30,920 bases of DNA. Origin: CAZMCT01 sp964564785 (lineage in GTDB: Bacteria > Planctomycetota > Phycisphaerae > UBA1845 > Fen-1342). Positions 1 through 6,337 of this stretch are shown in pieces. The stretch spans positions 1 through 30,920 of the forward strand of contig CAZMCT010000033.1 in the NCBI GenBank assembly GCA_964564785.1, written 5' to 3'. The notes beneath the pieces are model-generated. The model saw only the letters and a program-made list of their open reading frames with translations, was not told the origin of the DNA and searched no databases. The position numbers and the translations under genes were made by a program. Position 1 is the stretch's first letter. Every line of letters begins with the position of its first letter.

Positions 1-2
1 AA

Positions 3-53
3 CAGGCCAAGATTGCAGCAACGCTCATGAAGCTGGTGAATAATCCGGGCTGA
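3..53 (+). CDS. C-terminal end of an unidentified protein (partial)
   Basis: The window opens inside a reading frame that runs from base 3 to a TGA at 51-53 and encodes the last 16 residues of a protein (…KLVNNPG). The fragment is too short to identify. Its stop codon overlaps a possible CTG start (50-52) of the next gene, the arrangement expected of a translationally coupled operon. That the frame is really coding is inferred from this junction alone. Confidence 0.4.
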   Translation, partial: QAKIAATLMKLVNNPG

Positions 54-76
54 AAGGGCTTCGCGTCGCGGTCGCG

Positions 77-1129
77 GTGCTCGCCGGGTGCGCGGTCGTG
101 CTCGGCGGCTGCCGCCCCGAGCGCGTGGCCGGCGCCGCGCCGTCGCCCGACACGCAACCTGTCAGCGGAGCTCAAACCGTGAAGCCGCAGTATTCGTCCT
201 CCGGGTACGACATCACGCCCCTGACGCGCGAGCGCGTGGCCGAGCTGGCCGCGAAGCTCTCGCCCGAGGTTTACAAGATCACGCAAAAAGCCGGCACCGA
301 GCCGCCGTTCTGCGGCACACTGCTCGACAACAAGAAAGACGGCATTTACGCCTGCGTTGTCTGCGGCTTACCCCTGTTCTCAAGCGCGCACAAGTTCAAC
401 TCCGGCACCGGCTGGCCGAGCTTCTACCAGGAGTTCGACCCGGCCCATGTCAGCCGCCGCCTCGACCATAGCCACGGCATGACCCGCACGGAGATCAACT
501 GCGCCCGCTGCGGCTCCCACCTCGGCCACGTCTTTGACGACGGCCCGCCCCCGACCGGCGCCCGCCACTGTCTGAACTCGGCCTCACTGGTTTTCCACGA
601 ACGCGGCCGGGAGTTGCCGCCCGAGAGCCGTCCGGTGACCACCGCCGTGGCGTATTTCGCCGGCGGCTGCTTCTGGGGCATCGAGCATTGGTTCGGCGAG
701 GGCCCAGGCGTGCTGGACGCGATCAGCGGATACATGCAGGGTCGCATGCAGAACCCGACCTATGAGCAGGTATGCCGCGGTGATACGGGCCACGCAGAGA
801 CGGTCAAGGTTGTCTACGACCCCGCACGGATCACCTACCGCCGCCTGCTTGAGGCATTCTTCAAGCTCCATGACCCGACCCAGAAGAACCGGCAGGGTCC
901 CGACGTCGGCGAGCAATACCGCTCGGGAATCTGGTGCGTCAATGACGAGCAGAGGCACCAGGCCGAGGAGTACATCCGCGAGCTCGAGAAGAGCGGGCGG
1001 TTCGGCGGCCGGCGGATCGTGACGCAGGTCGAGCCGGCCGGCACGTTCTGGCCAGCCGAGAAGTATCATCAGGACTACGTTGCACGTACCGGTCGGGCGT
1101 GCCACGCGAGTAATCCGTGGGCCGAGTGA
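77..1129 (+). CDS. msrBA: Bifunctional methionine sulfoxide reductase MsrB-MsrA, probable lipoprotein
   Basis: This enzyme repairs oxidised methionine. The N-terminal MsrB half reduces the R-sulfoxide and the C-terminal MsrA half the S-sulfoxide. In MsrB two zinc CxxC pairs are visible (CVVC at 93-96, then CARC), and the catalytic Cys165 lies in RHCLNSASL. MsrA begins near residue 190 with GCFWG, whose Cys198 is the catalytic residue, and ends with the usual EKYHQDY region. The order B-A is the reverse of the PilB-type A-B fusion. The N-terminus has a hydrophobic stretch ending in GGC, suggesting a lipoprotein that protects the periplasm. GTG 77 is the first conventional start but leaves no basic n-region. 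CTG 50 in the same frame overlaps the upstream stop and would restore one (MKGLR…), so the true start may be 50. Function is very secure; only the start is open. Confidence 0.95.
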   Translation: MLAGCAVVLGGCRPERVAGAAPSPDTQPVSGAQTVKPQYSSSGYDITPLTRERVAELAAKLSPEVYKITQKAGTEPPFCGTLLDNKKDGIYACVVCGLPLFSSAHKFNSGTGWPSFYQEFDPAHVSRRLDHSHGMTRTEINCARCGSHLGHVFDDGPPPTGARHCLNSASLVFHERGRELPPESRPVTTAVAYFAGGCFWGIEHWFGEGPGVLDAISGYMQGRMQNPTYEQVCRGDTGHAETVKVVYDPARITYRRLLEAFFKLHDPTQKNRQGPDVGEQYRSGIWCVNDEQRHQAEEYIRELEKSGRFGGRRIVTQVEPAGTFWPAEKYHQDYVARTGRACHASNPWAE

Positions 1130-1192
1130 CTGCGGATGTAAGATTTTGTTAATAAAAAATTTATGAACATAAAGCCAGCGCCGGACTTTTGA

Positions 1193-1221
1193 TTGCACGT
1201 CCGTGAGCAACCCGTTAGAAT
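1193..1221 (+). promoter_or_regulatory. Candidate sigma70-type promoter for the dockerin-protein gene
   Basis: TTGCAC at 1193-1198 and TAGAAT at 1216-1221 are separated by exactly 17 bp. The -10 box matches consensus at five of six positions, the -35 box only in its TTG. Transcription would begin near 1229 and leave a leader of about 235 nt before the start codon at 1465. An AT-rich stretch lies just upstream (1141-1172). Confidence 0.45.
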
Positions 1222-1319
1222 GAGGGCCGGTCCGGTGGCGGCATGATGTTATCCAGGCCGGGTCGGTGAGGGAGTCGGAGCCGTGATCGCGTCGATCGGA
1301 GCGATCGCGTGTGATCGAG

Positions 1320-1348
1320 GGGGGACAGTACCACTTTACATGGTGTCC
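1320..1348 (+). repeat. Small hairpin of the GGGGACAGTACCACTTT type in the leader
   Basis: GGGAC…ACCA pairs with TGGT GTCCC around a 7-nt loop, with a 3-nt bulge. Strings of this GGGGACA-N-CACTTT type occur as small interspersed palindromes in many genomes; assigning it to that class is from memory of such sequences. A related, larger palindrome lies at 15199-15280. No other gene was seen in the 335-bp gap 1130-1464. Confidence 0.4.
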
Positions 1349-1464
1349 CGCGGCGTTAGGCGCTCCTTTCGCGCGGGATCCCGAAACGTTTCAGCCTCTC
1401 CCGCGGACTGTGTGGGTCCGCTGCATCACGTCCGGGACTCTGCGGAAGAAAACAGGAGGTTTGC

Positions 1465-3093
1465 ATGAATCGCTTCAGGTGGTTTGGGGTGGTGGCCGTG
1501 CTCGGGCTGTGTCTGCCCGCGTTCGCACAGTACCACAACGACTTCAGTTCGCTGGCCGGCTTGAGCACCACAGGATACTACGGATCGAATCCCAGCGCGC
1601 CGTATCTCGCGCCTGATGGGCAGTCGGTGCTCGTGGACGTGCCGGGGTACGGCTACGCGCGTCTGTGGATCGAGCCGGCGGGCAGTTCCACGGGCACCCC
1701 CGTGAACATTGAAAACGGCGAGATCACCATCACCGTCAAGTATGCCGGACCGTTCCAGGGCCAATCCGGCTTCTGGTTCCGCGCGCGCTGCGGGGTGTGG
1801 GACGGGTCGGCGTGGGTCCCGGGCGTACGGGCGAACTACTGGCTCCCGTACGACTACCAGGCGCAAGGGTGGCAGACGTTCGTGCTGTGCGTCACGGAGC
1901 CGAACGAGTATCAGTACGGAACTCCTGACCAGTTCGACCCCTCGAGCATCTACATCTTCGCGCTCGACGCCGTGTTCTGGGAAGGTTCCAACGCCATTCC
2001 GTACACCTTCGGGATCGACGACCTGAACATCACCGTTCCGTCGGGCCCTGCGCCGACGGCCGATGCCGGCCCGGATCAGAACGTTCCCGGCACCTGCGGC
2101 CAGTATTCGAACGTCACGCTGAACGGCAGCGGCAGCCAGAACGCGGTGACCTACACGTGGTTCGAGGCGGGGGCCGAGATCGCGACGGGGCCGACCCCGA
2201 CCGTGTCGATGACGCCCGGCACCCACTACGTCGTGCTGGAGGTGACGGACGGCGCCTGCGTGAAGGACACCGACGAGGTCGTGATCAACGTGTCGGGCAC
2301 TCAGCCGCTGCCGATCGAAATCTCGTTCGACGAGCAGATTGACTATGGGTACGGTGAGGCGATCGTGCCGGACTACGGTGTGTTCTACCAGACGTTCACC
2401 GACCCCGAGACCGGCAACAACTGGCCGTGGGTGCGGACGTACCTCGTGGGCGGCGACTGGTACTACGGGCCGGTCGTCGACCTCCAGAAGGCCTGCTGGG
2501 GCACGGTGGACTTGTCCGGCCCGAACATGGCGCTGCGGTTCTCGGGGCGCTACTTCCAGGACGCGAACAACTGGAACCCGTTTGTGTTTGGGGACCCGAA
2601 CGACCCGCTGGAGCCCTACGAGGACTCGCCGGTCGGCATCCTGCTCCAGGATTCGACGGGCAAGACCGGCTGGCTGGGCTGGCTGATCGGGCCCGACATG
2701 CGTAACGCACCGGATCGATACCCGAACTGGCGGAACGTCGACATCCCGGTCGTGATCAACCCCGATCCGGGCTTCACCGACGCCGGTTTCGATCTTTCGC
2801 GGGTCGTCAGGGTTTGGTTCTTCGGGACCGATTGGGGCGGACTGGGCTCCGACTTCGTGGACATCCGGGACCTGTGGATCGGACAAACCGCCCCGCCGGT
2901 GTGCATCGGTGACACCGACTGCGACGGGTTCGTCGACTTCGGCGACATCAACCCCTTCGTGGCCGGCCTGACCGGCGGGCCGATGTGCAACCCGGGCAAC
3001 TTCGACATCAACGGGAACGGCACGGTCGGGTTCGACGACATCAACCCGTTCGTGGCGTACCTGTCGGCGCACCAGGGCGAGGCCTGCCCGTAA
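1465..3093 (+). CDS. Secreted protein with PKD-like domain and C-terminal dockerin-like repeats
   Basis: The start is fixed by AGGAGG at 1454-1459, five bases before ATG. Residues 1-21 form a clear signal peptide (hydrophobic core, then AFA before QYHND). The middle has two lectin- or jelly-roll-like stretches of unknown fold, rich in W, Y, G and D. Between them, at about 193-274, lies a PKD/Ig-like domain (DAGPDQNV…TYTWFEAG…VVLEVTD). The C-terminus carries two EF-hand-like dockerin repeats, beginning at about residue 482 (DTDCDGFVDFGDINPFV) and 514 (DINGNGTVGFDDINPFV). This pair is common on exported planctomycete proteins. The dockerin repeats probably mediate calcium-dependent attachment or sorting; that role is inferred. 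No catalytic domain is recognised, so the substrate or partner is unknown. A strong terminator follows immediately. Confidence 0.9.
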   Translation: MNRFRWFGVVAVLGLCLPAFAQYHNDFSSLAGLSTTGYYGSNPSAPYLAPDGQSVLVDVPGYGYARLWIEPAGSSTGTPVNIENGEITITVKYAGPFQGQSGFWFRARCGVWDGSAWVPGVRANYWLPYDYQAQGWQTFVLCVTEPNEYQYGTPDQFDPSSIYIFALDAVFWEGSNAIPYTFGIDDLNITVPSGPAPTADAGPDQNVPGTCGQYSNVTLNGSGSQNAVTYTWFEAGAEIATGPTPTVSMTPGTHYVVLEVTDGACVKDTDEVVINVSGTQPLPIEISFDEQIDYGYGEAIVPDYGVFYQTFTDPETGNNWPWVRTYLVGGDWYYGPVVDLQKACWGTVDLSGPNMALRFSGRYFQDANNWNPFVFGDPNDPLEPYEDSPVGILLQDSTGKTGWLGWLIGPDMRNAPDRYPNWRNVDIPVVINPDPGFTDAGFDLSRVVRVWFFGTDWGGLGSDFVDIRDLWIGQTAPPVCIGDTDCDGFVDFGDINPFVAGLTGGPMCNPGNFDINGNGTVGFDDINPFVAYLSAHQGEACP

Positions 3094-3120
3094 CGCGACG
3101 ACCGGACCGATCGTCAACAG

Positions 3121-3157
3121 AAAAACGGCCGGCGGACCGCCCTCCGCCGGCCGTTTT
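3121..3157. terminator. Strong bidirectional intrinsic terminator
   Basis: A perfect hairpin has arms 3121-3136 (AAAACGGCCGGCGGA core) and 3143-3157, around a 6-nt loop. The stem is GC-rich and flanked by A5 on one side and T4 on the other, so it can stop transcripts from the dockerin gene (+) and from rsfS (-), which converge here. Confidence 0.9.
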
Positions 3158-3177
3158 CTCGTTTCGGGCGGACCGTC

Positions 3178-3582
3178 TCAGGTGGGCGTGACCTCGGCCC
3201 CCGCCTGCCACTCGACCGCCGGCGCGTCGCCCCACAGACCGTCGAGGTCGTAGTACGCGCGGTGCTCCGCGTCAAACAGATGCACCACGACGTCGACGTA
3301 GTCCAGCAGCAGCCAACTCCCGTCGCGCGCGTCGGCGTGGCTGAACGGCCGACGGCCGGTCGCGCGAGCCTGATCACTGATCCGATCCAGCACGGCGTGC
3401 ATCTGACGGTCGGAGGTGCCGGTGCCGAGCACGAAGTAATCGGCCAGCGTGCTAATGCCGCGCAGATCGAGGACACGGACATTCTCGGTCTTGTTATCGG
3501 CCGCAATGCGGGCGGCCGCGATCGCGAACTCGCGGGCGTCTTGCATGTCGGCCGATCGCCGCTGATGAGCACGAGCTTGCAT
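3178..3582 (-). CDS. rsfS: Ribosomal silencing factor RsfS
   Basis: RsfS binds ribosomal protein uL14 and blocks subunit joining when translation must be slowed. The whole family fold is present: KTENVRVLDLRGISTLADYFVLGTG, then SDRQMHAVLDRISD, then the closing part DGSWLLLDYVDVVVHLFDAEHRAYYDLDGLWGDA. Two starts are possible. ATG 3582 gives 134 residues and sits 6 nt after a TACAAT box, as for a leaderless mRNA. ATG 3546 gives 122 residues and matches the usual family length better. Neither has a clear Shine-Dalgarno. The gene diverges from the GspE-like ATPase and converges on the terminator at 3121-3157. No nadD is next to it, although the two are often neighbours elsewhere. Confidence 0.95.
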   Translation of the reverse strand: MQARAHQRRSADMQDAREFAIAAARIAADNKTENVRVLDLRGISTLADYFVLGTGTSDRQMHAVLDRISDQARATGRRPFSHADARDGSWLLLDYVDVVVHLFDAEHRAYYDLDGLWGDAPAVEWQAGAEVTPT

Positions 3583-3588
3583 GCCGAC

Positions 3589-3594
3589 ATTGTA
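3589..3594 (-). promoter_or_regulatory. TACAAT box, putative leaderless promoter of rsfS
   Basis: TACAAT on the minus strand lies 6 nt before ATG 3582. The -35 position (17-bp spacer) reads TTCGCG, a poor match. The spacing would place the transcript start at, or within a base or two of, the A of ATG. Confidence 0.4.
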
Positions 3595-3693
3595 CGATCC
3601 GGGCCGCGGAACGCGAAGCCCGTGCAGTCGCGCTGTTGGGGCGTATGCGGCGCTGGGCCGAAGCTGCCCTGCCGACGCGGCCGCGGCACGGGC

Positions 3694-3699
3694 TAGAAT
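3694..3699 (+). promoter_or_regulatory. TAGAAT box, putative leaderless promoter of the GspE-like gene
   Basis: TAGAAT ends 7 nt before ATG 3707, and no Shine-Dalgarno is visible between them. No convincing -35 box is seen. Confidence 0.4.
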
Positions 3700-3706
3700 A
3701 CGCGCC

Positions 3707-4819
3707 ATGTCCACCGGTCCGGCAGGCGTGGTCGGTCTCGTCGATGCGCTGATCGCTCGGGCGATCGCGGCCCGTGCCAGTGACGTGCATTTCGAGCCGG
3801 ATGCGGACGGCCTGTGCGTGCGGTTCCGGGTGGACGCACTCCTGCACGACGTGGAGCGGATTCCCGCGGCGATCGCGGCGAACGTTGTGGCCCGGCTGAA
3901 GGTGCTGGCGGGTCTGCTGACGTACCGCACGGATGTTCCACAGGAGGGCGGGTTGCCGGCGGGTGCGGACCGGCCGTGCGATATCCGCGTGGCGACGTTT
4001 CCCACCATTCATGGTGAGCGGGTCGTCCTGCGGCTGCTGGGCCAGGCGGCACGGCTGCTGGGGTTGGATGACCTCGGCCACGCGGCGGATACGACGGCGG
4101 GGCTGCGGGCGGCACTCGCCCGCACACAGGGCCTGGTGCTCGTGTGTGGTCCGGCCGGGAGCGGCAAGACCACGACGCTGCACGCGCTGCTCGCTCACCT
4201 GCGGGCCACGCGCCCGGGCGCGAGCATCCTCTCGATCGAGGACCCGGTCGAGGTCCGTCACCCCGGCATCACCCAGATCGAGGTGCAGCCCGAGCGTGGC
4301 TTGACGTACGCCGTCGCGCTGCGGAGTCTGCTGCGCCAGGACCCGCAGGTGCTCATGATCGGCGAGGTGCGCGACGCGGACACCGCCCGGCTGGTGATCG
4401 AAGCGGCGCTCACCGGCCACCTGCTGCTCTCGACGCTGCACAGCGGGTCGGCCGGCGCGGGCATCGTGCGACTGCGCGAGATGGGGCTGCCCCCGTACCA
4501 GATCACCAGTGCGCTCGAAGCCGTCCTGGCGCAGCGGCTGGTGCGCACGGTCTGCGCGTGCACAGCCGGCGGCGGCCCGGCCGGAGCACATGCGGCGTGC
4601 CCGCAGTGCCTGGGGACGGGCTATGCCGGCCGCTGCGCAATCGGGCGGCTGGTCACGCTGTCTTCGGAGTTGCGGCAGGGTATCCTCGCGGGAGCGGACG
4701 CAAGCGACCTGGAACGCCTGTGCCCGGGTTCACTGGCCGAGGACGCCCGACGCCTGGTTGCGGCCGGCCGTACGACCGAGGAGGAATGCCGGCGAATCCT
4801 CGGGAGCGCCGAGACGTGA
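3707..4819 (+). CDS. Compact GspE/PilB-family type II secretion / type IV pilus ATPase
   Basis: This is a hexameric ATPase that would power pseudopilus or pilus assembly. With ATG 3707 it has 370 residues. The N2 part starts almost at once (ASDVHFEPDADGLCVRFRVDA). Walker A is GPAGSGKT at 148-155, the Asp box is SIEDPVE, Walker B is MIGEVRDADTA with Glu220, and the His box is TGHLLLSTLHSGSA. Near the C-terminus a reduced cysteine cluster (CAC … CPQC) corresponds to the zinc-binding domain of GspE. Family members usually have about 500-570 residues; the roughly 150-residue N1 domain that docks to the platform protein is missing. No gspD, gspF or pil gene lies beside it. The prepilin-like gene at 15.3 kb could be a client. 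No Shine-Dalgarno is present, but a TAGAAT box sits 7 nt upstream of the start. Confidence 0.9.
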   Translation: MSTGPAGVVGLVDALIARAIAARASDVHFEPDADGLCVRFRVDALLHDVERIPAAIAANVVARLKVLAGLLTYRTDVPQEGGLPAGADRPCDIRVATFPTIHGERVVLRLLGQAARLLGLDDLGHAADTTAGLRAALARTQGLVLVCGPAGSGKTTTLHALLAHLRATRPGASILSIEDPVEVRHPGITQIEVQPERGLTYAVALRSLLRQDPQVLMIGEVRDADTARLVIEAALTGHLLLSTLHSGSAGAGIVRLREMGLPPYQITSALEAVLAQRLVRTVCACTAGGGPAGAHAACPQCLGTGYAGRCAIGRLVTLSSELRQGILAGADASDLERLCPGSLAEDARRLVAAGRTTEEECRRILGSAET

Positions 4820-4883
4820 ACAACGCGACCCGAGCCCGAAGCGCGAGCAGGGAGAGATCGGAGTTGCCGTTGCGCATAAGGGC

Positions 4884-5062
4884 ACGCGCGGCAGTGGCAC
4901 ACGGGCAGTGGCACGCGGGCAGTGGCACCGGGCGTGGCAGCGAGCGTGGCAGCGAGCGTGGCACAGCCGCCCTCGGCTGTGGGGTGGCACACCACCGTCG
5001 TTGCTTCACCGCCGAGGGCGGCGGTGCGACAGGAGACGAGTCACGGCCGAGGGCGGCGGTGC
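4884..5062. repeat. Tandem GTGGCA repeats and GCCGAGGGCGGC palindromes between convergent genes
   Basis: The 301-bp gap 4820-5120 holds no gene. At about 4884-4965 a 12-14-nt unit built on GGGCAGTGGCAC / GCGTGGCAGCGA is repeated about six times. Three palindromes follow: 4964-4979 (CAGCCG-CCCT-CGGCTG), 5007-5026 (CACCGCCG-AGGG-CGGCGGTG) and 5044-5061 (imperfect). The same palindromes occur inside nuoL at 23532-23647, so this is a dispersed repeat family of this genome. The GspE-like gene and lexA converge on this region, and the hairpins could also help end transcription. Confidence 0.75.
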
Positions 5063-5120
5063 CACACGCGGCCAGCGGCGCAGCAGGTCTGGCTCGCCGC
5101 TAGTCGCCGAGAGCGCTGAA

Positions 5121-5750
5121 TCACCGGCAGCGGCGGACGACGCCCACGACGACGCCCTGGATGTTCACGTTCTGTGTGCGGATCGGGGGGTAGTTGGGGT
5201 TCGCGGGCTGGAGGCGGATGCCGTCGGGCTCGCGATAGAACCGCTTGAGCGTGGCCTCGCCGTCGTCGAGCAGGGCGACGACCGTTTCGCCGTCGCGGGC
5301 GGTGGCACGTTTCTCAACGACGACGAAATCACCGTCGCAGATTTGGTCGTCGATCATGCTATCGCCCCTGACGCGCAGCACGAACGTTTCATGGGGTGAG
5401 ACGAAAAGCTCTTCGAGATCGAGGACCTCGCGTTCCTCGATGGCCTCGATGGGACGTCCGGCCGCGATCGTCCCGACGAGGGGCAGACGGGTCGGGCGGG
5501 CGTCGGGGAACTCGATTTGAGAGCTAAGTTGCAAAGAGCGTGCCTTGTGCCGGGCACGCTTGAGAAAACCCTTCTTCTGCAAGGCGGCGATGTGTTCGAA
5601 GACGGTCACCTTGCTGACGCGGAACTCGTTGGCCAGTTCCTGCATGGTGGGGGCGTAGCCGCGGGCGGCGCTGTAATCCCGAATGAACGTGAGCACCCGG
5701 AGCTGTTTGGGGGTGAGCGACCCCAGTCGCTTCTTCGAACTGCGAAGCAT
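5121..5750 (-). CDS. lexA: LexA repressor, SOS regulator
   Basis: LexA represses DNA-damage genes and cleaves itself when RecA filaments form. The 209-residue protein has an N-terminal winged helix-turn-helix (LTPKQLRVLTFIRDYSAARG … TMQELANEFRVSKVTVFEHI) and a C-terminal S24 peptidase-like domain. The cleavage site is Ala97-Gly98 (TIAAGRP). The catalytic dyad is Ser131 in GDSMIDD and Lys169 in ATLKRFY, at the spacing known for the family. ATG 5750 is chosen because GGAGGAA lies 5 nt upstream; a longer GTG start at 5774 has no such support. The gene follows, and is overlapped by, another ORF that starts at 6048 behind a palindromic promoter, so it is probably the second cistron of an autoregulated unit. 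LexA identity is secure. Confidence 0.97.
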   Translation of the reverse strand: MLRSSKKRLGSLTPKQLRVLTFIRDYSAARGYAPTMQELANEFRVSKVTVFEHIAALQKKGFLKRARHKARSLQLSSQIEFPDARPTRLPLVGTIAAGRPIEAIEEREVLDLEELFVSPHETFVLRVRGDSMIDDQICDGDFVVVEKRATARDGETVVALLDDGEATLKRFYREPDGIRLQPANPNYPPIRTQNVNIQGVVVGVVRRCR

Positions 5751-6048
5751 GGTATTCCTCCGCCAGATACGCACTGAGCGATCCGAAGATCACGGGTGGC
5801 AGAGGACGCTCGACCGCACGCCGCACGGCGCGCTCGCTCCCGGCCGCGGCGGCACGCTGGCGCCCGATCCGCAGGCGGGAAAGCTGGTCGGTCAGGCAGC
5901 GACGCAGGCTACTGAACTGCTCCGCAGAGAGCGCCCGCGATTCGACCGCAAACAGCCCGGGGCCGCAGTCACGCACTTCACGGCGGAACTCGCCGCCCGG
6001 CCCGACGACACACAACACCCGACCATGAGGCGGAAACATGCTGGTCAC
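5524..6048 (-). CDS. Unknown ORF upstream of and overlapping lexA
   Basis: This 174-codon frame begins with GTG 6048 behind AAAGGAG at 6-nt spacing, and behind the only good promoter in front of lexA, which argues that it is translated. The first 90 or so residues look protein-like (LCVVGPGGEFRREVRDCG, ALSAEQFSSLRRCL, PPVIFGSLSAYLAEEY). The last 75 run out of frame through the lexA coding sequence, are rich in R, H and P, and are probably not selected. No family is recognised. It may be a small leader protein whose end reads into lexA, a gene damaged by a frameshift near 5760, or a translational-coupling device. It is the strongest doubtful gene in the window. Confidence 0.4.
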   Translation of the reverse strand: MTSMFPPHGRVLCVVGPGGEFRREVRDCGPGLFAVESRALSAEQFSSLRRCLTDQLSRLRIGRQRAAAAGSERAVRRAVERPLPPVIFGSLSAYLAEEYHASQFEEATGVAHPQTAPGAHVHSGLQRRPRLRPHHAGTGQRVPRQQGDRLRTHRRLAEEGFSQACPAQGTLFAT

Positions 6049-6099
6049 AACGCACTCCTTTGCGTCGCACCACGGTCCTGCACCCGTGTTCGCACTCTG

Positions 6100-6137
6100 T
6101 ACTACCGAATAGTAACCTAACTACGGGTGCAAGTCAA
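6100..6137 (-). promoter_or_regulatory. Promoter with palindromic operator ahead of the lexA unit
   Basis: On the minus strand TTGACT (6132-6137) and TACTAT (6109-6114) are spaced by 17 bp, a good sigma70 match. A palindrome TACTA-N5-TAGTA (6100-6114) covers the -10 box and the expected start region, where a repressor would block transcription. LexA itself is the obvious candidate by position. The motif is neither the enterobacterial CTGT-N8-ACAG nor the Gram-positive GAAC-N4-GTTC box, so its identity as a LexA box is inferred. Confidence 0.5.
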
Positions 6138-6337
6138 GCGGGCCCTGAATAATACCCGCTGGGGCCTGTGCCCACATATTGGGCGGCGGCGCCCACAAAC
6201 TACTATAACTCGTATTTCAGCGGATGACACAAAAACTTGGTGAATTCCCAAAAACCTGAGTCTAACTCGGCGCGCCGCTTGGGAACATGGAAAGGCGTAA
6301 ACTATTGCTCAATTGGACCGTGCGCGTTTCCGGTGCG
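6138..6337. other. AT-richer intergenic stretch, no gene seen
   Basis: Between the lexA promoter and the end of the glycosyltransferase gene lie 200 bp noticeably richer in A+T than their surroundings. A short hairpin (GGGCGGCGGCGCCC) is present near 6180-6193. No ORF with a ribosome-binding site and no recognised RNA was found. Confidence 0.5.

Noticed and set aside
1320..1348. Hairpin as intrinsic terminator of msrBA
   Set aside because: There is no T-run after the stem, a promoter lies between it and msrBA, and the sequence fits an interspersed palindrome better.
1426..3117. 563-codon minus-strand frame opposite the dockerin-protein gene
   Set aside because: It is rich in R, V, H and P, has no motif or ribosome-binding site, and mirrors a gene with a clear signal peptide and domains. 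It is a product of high GC at third positions.
4884..4965. Short regularly spaced repeats as a CRISPR array
   Set aside because: Units are only 12-14 nt and contiguous, with no unique spacers and no cas genes. It is a tandem repeat.
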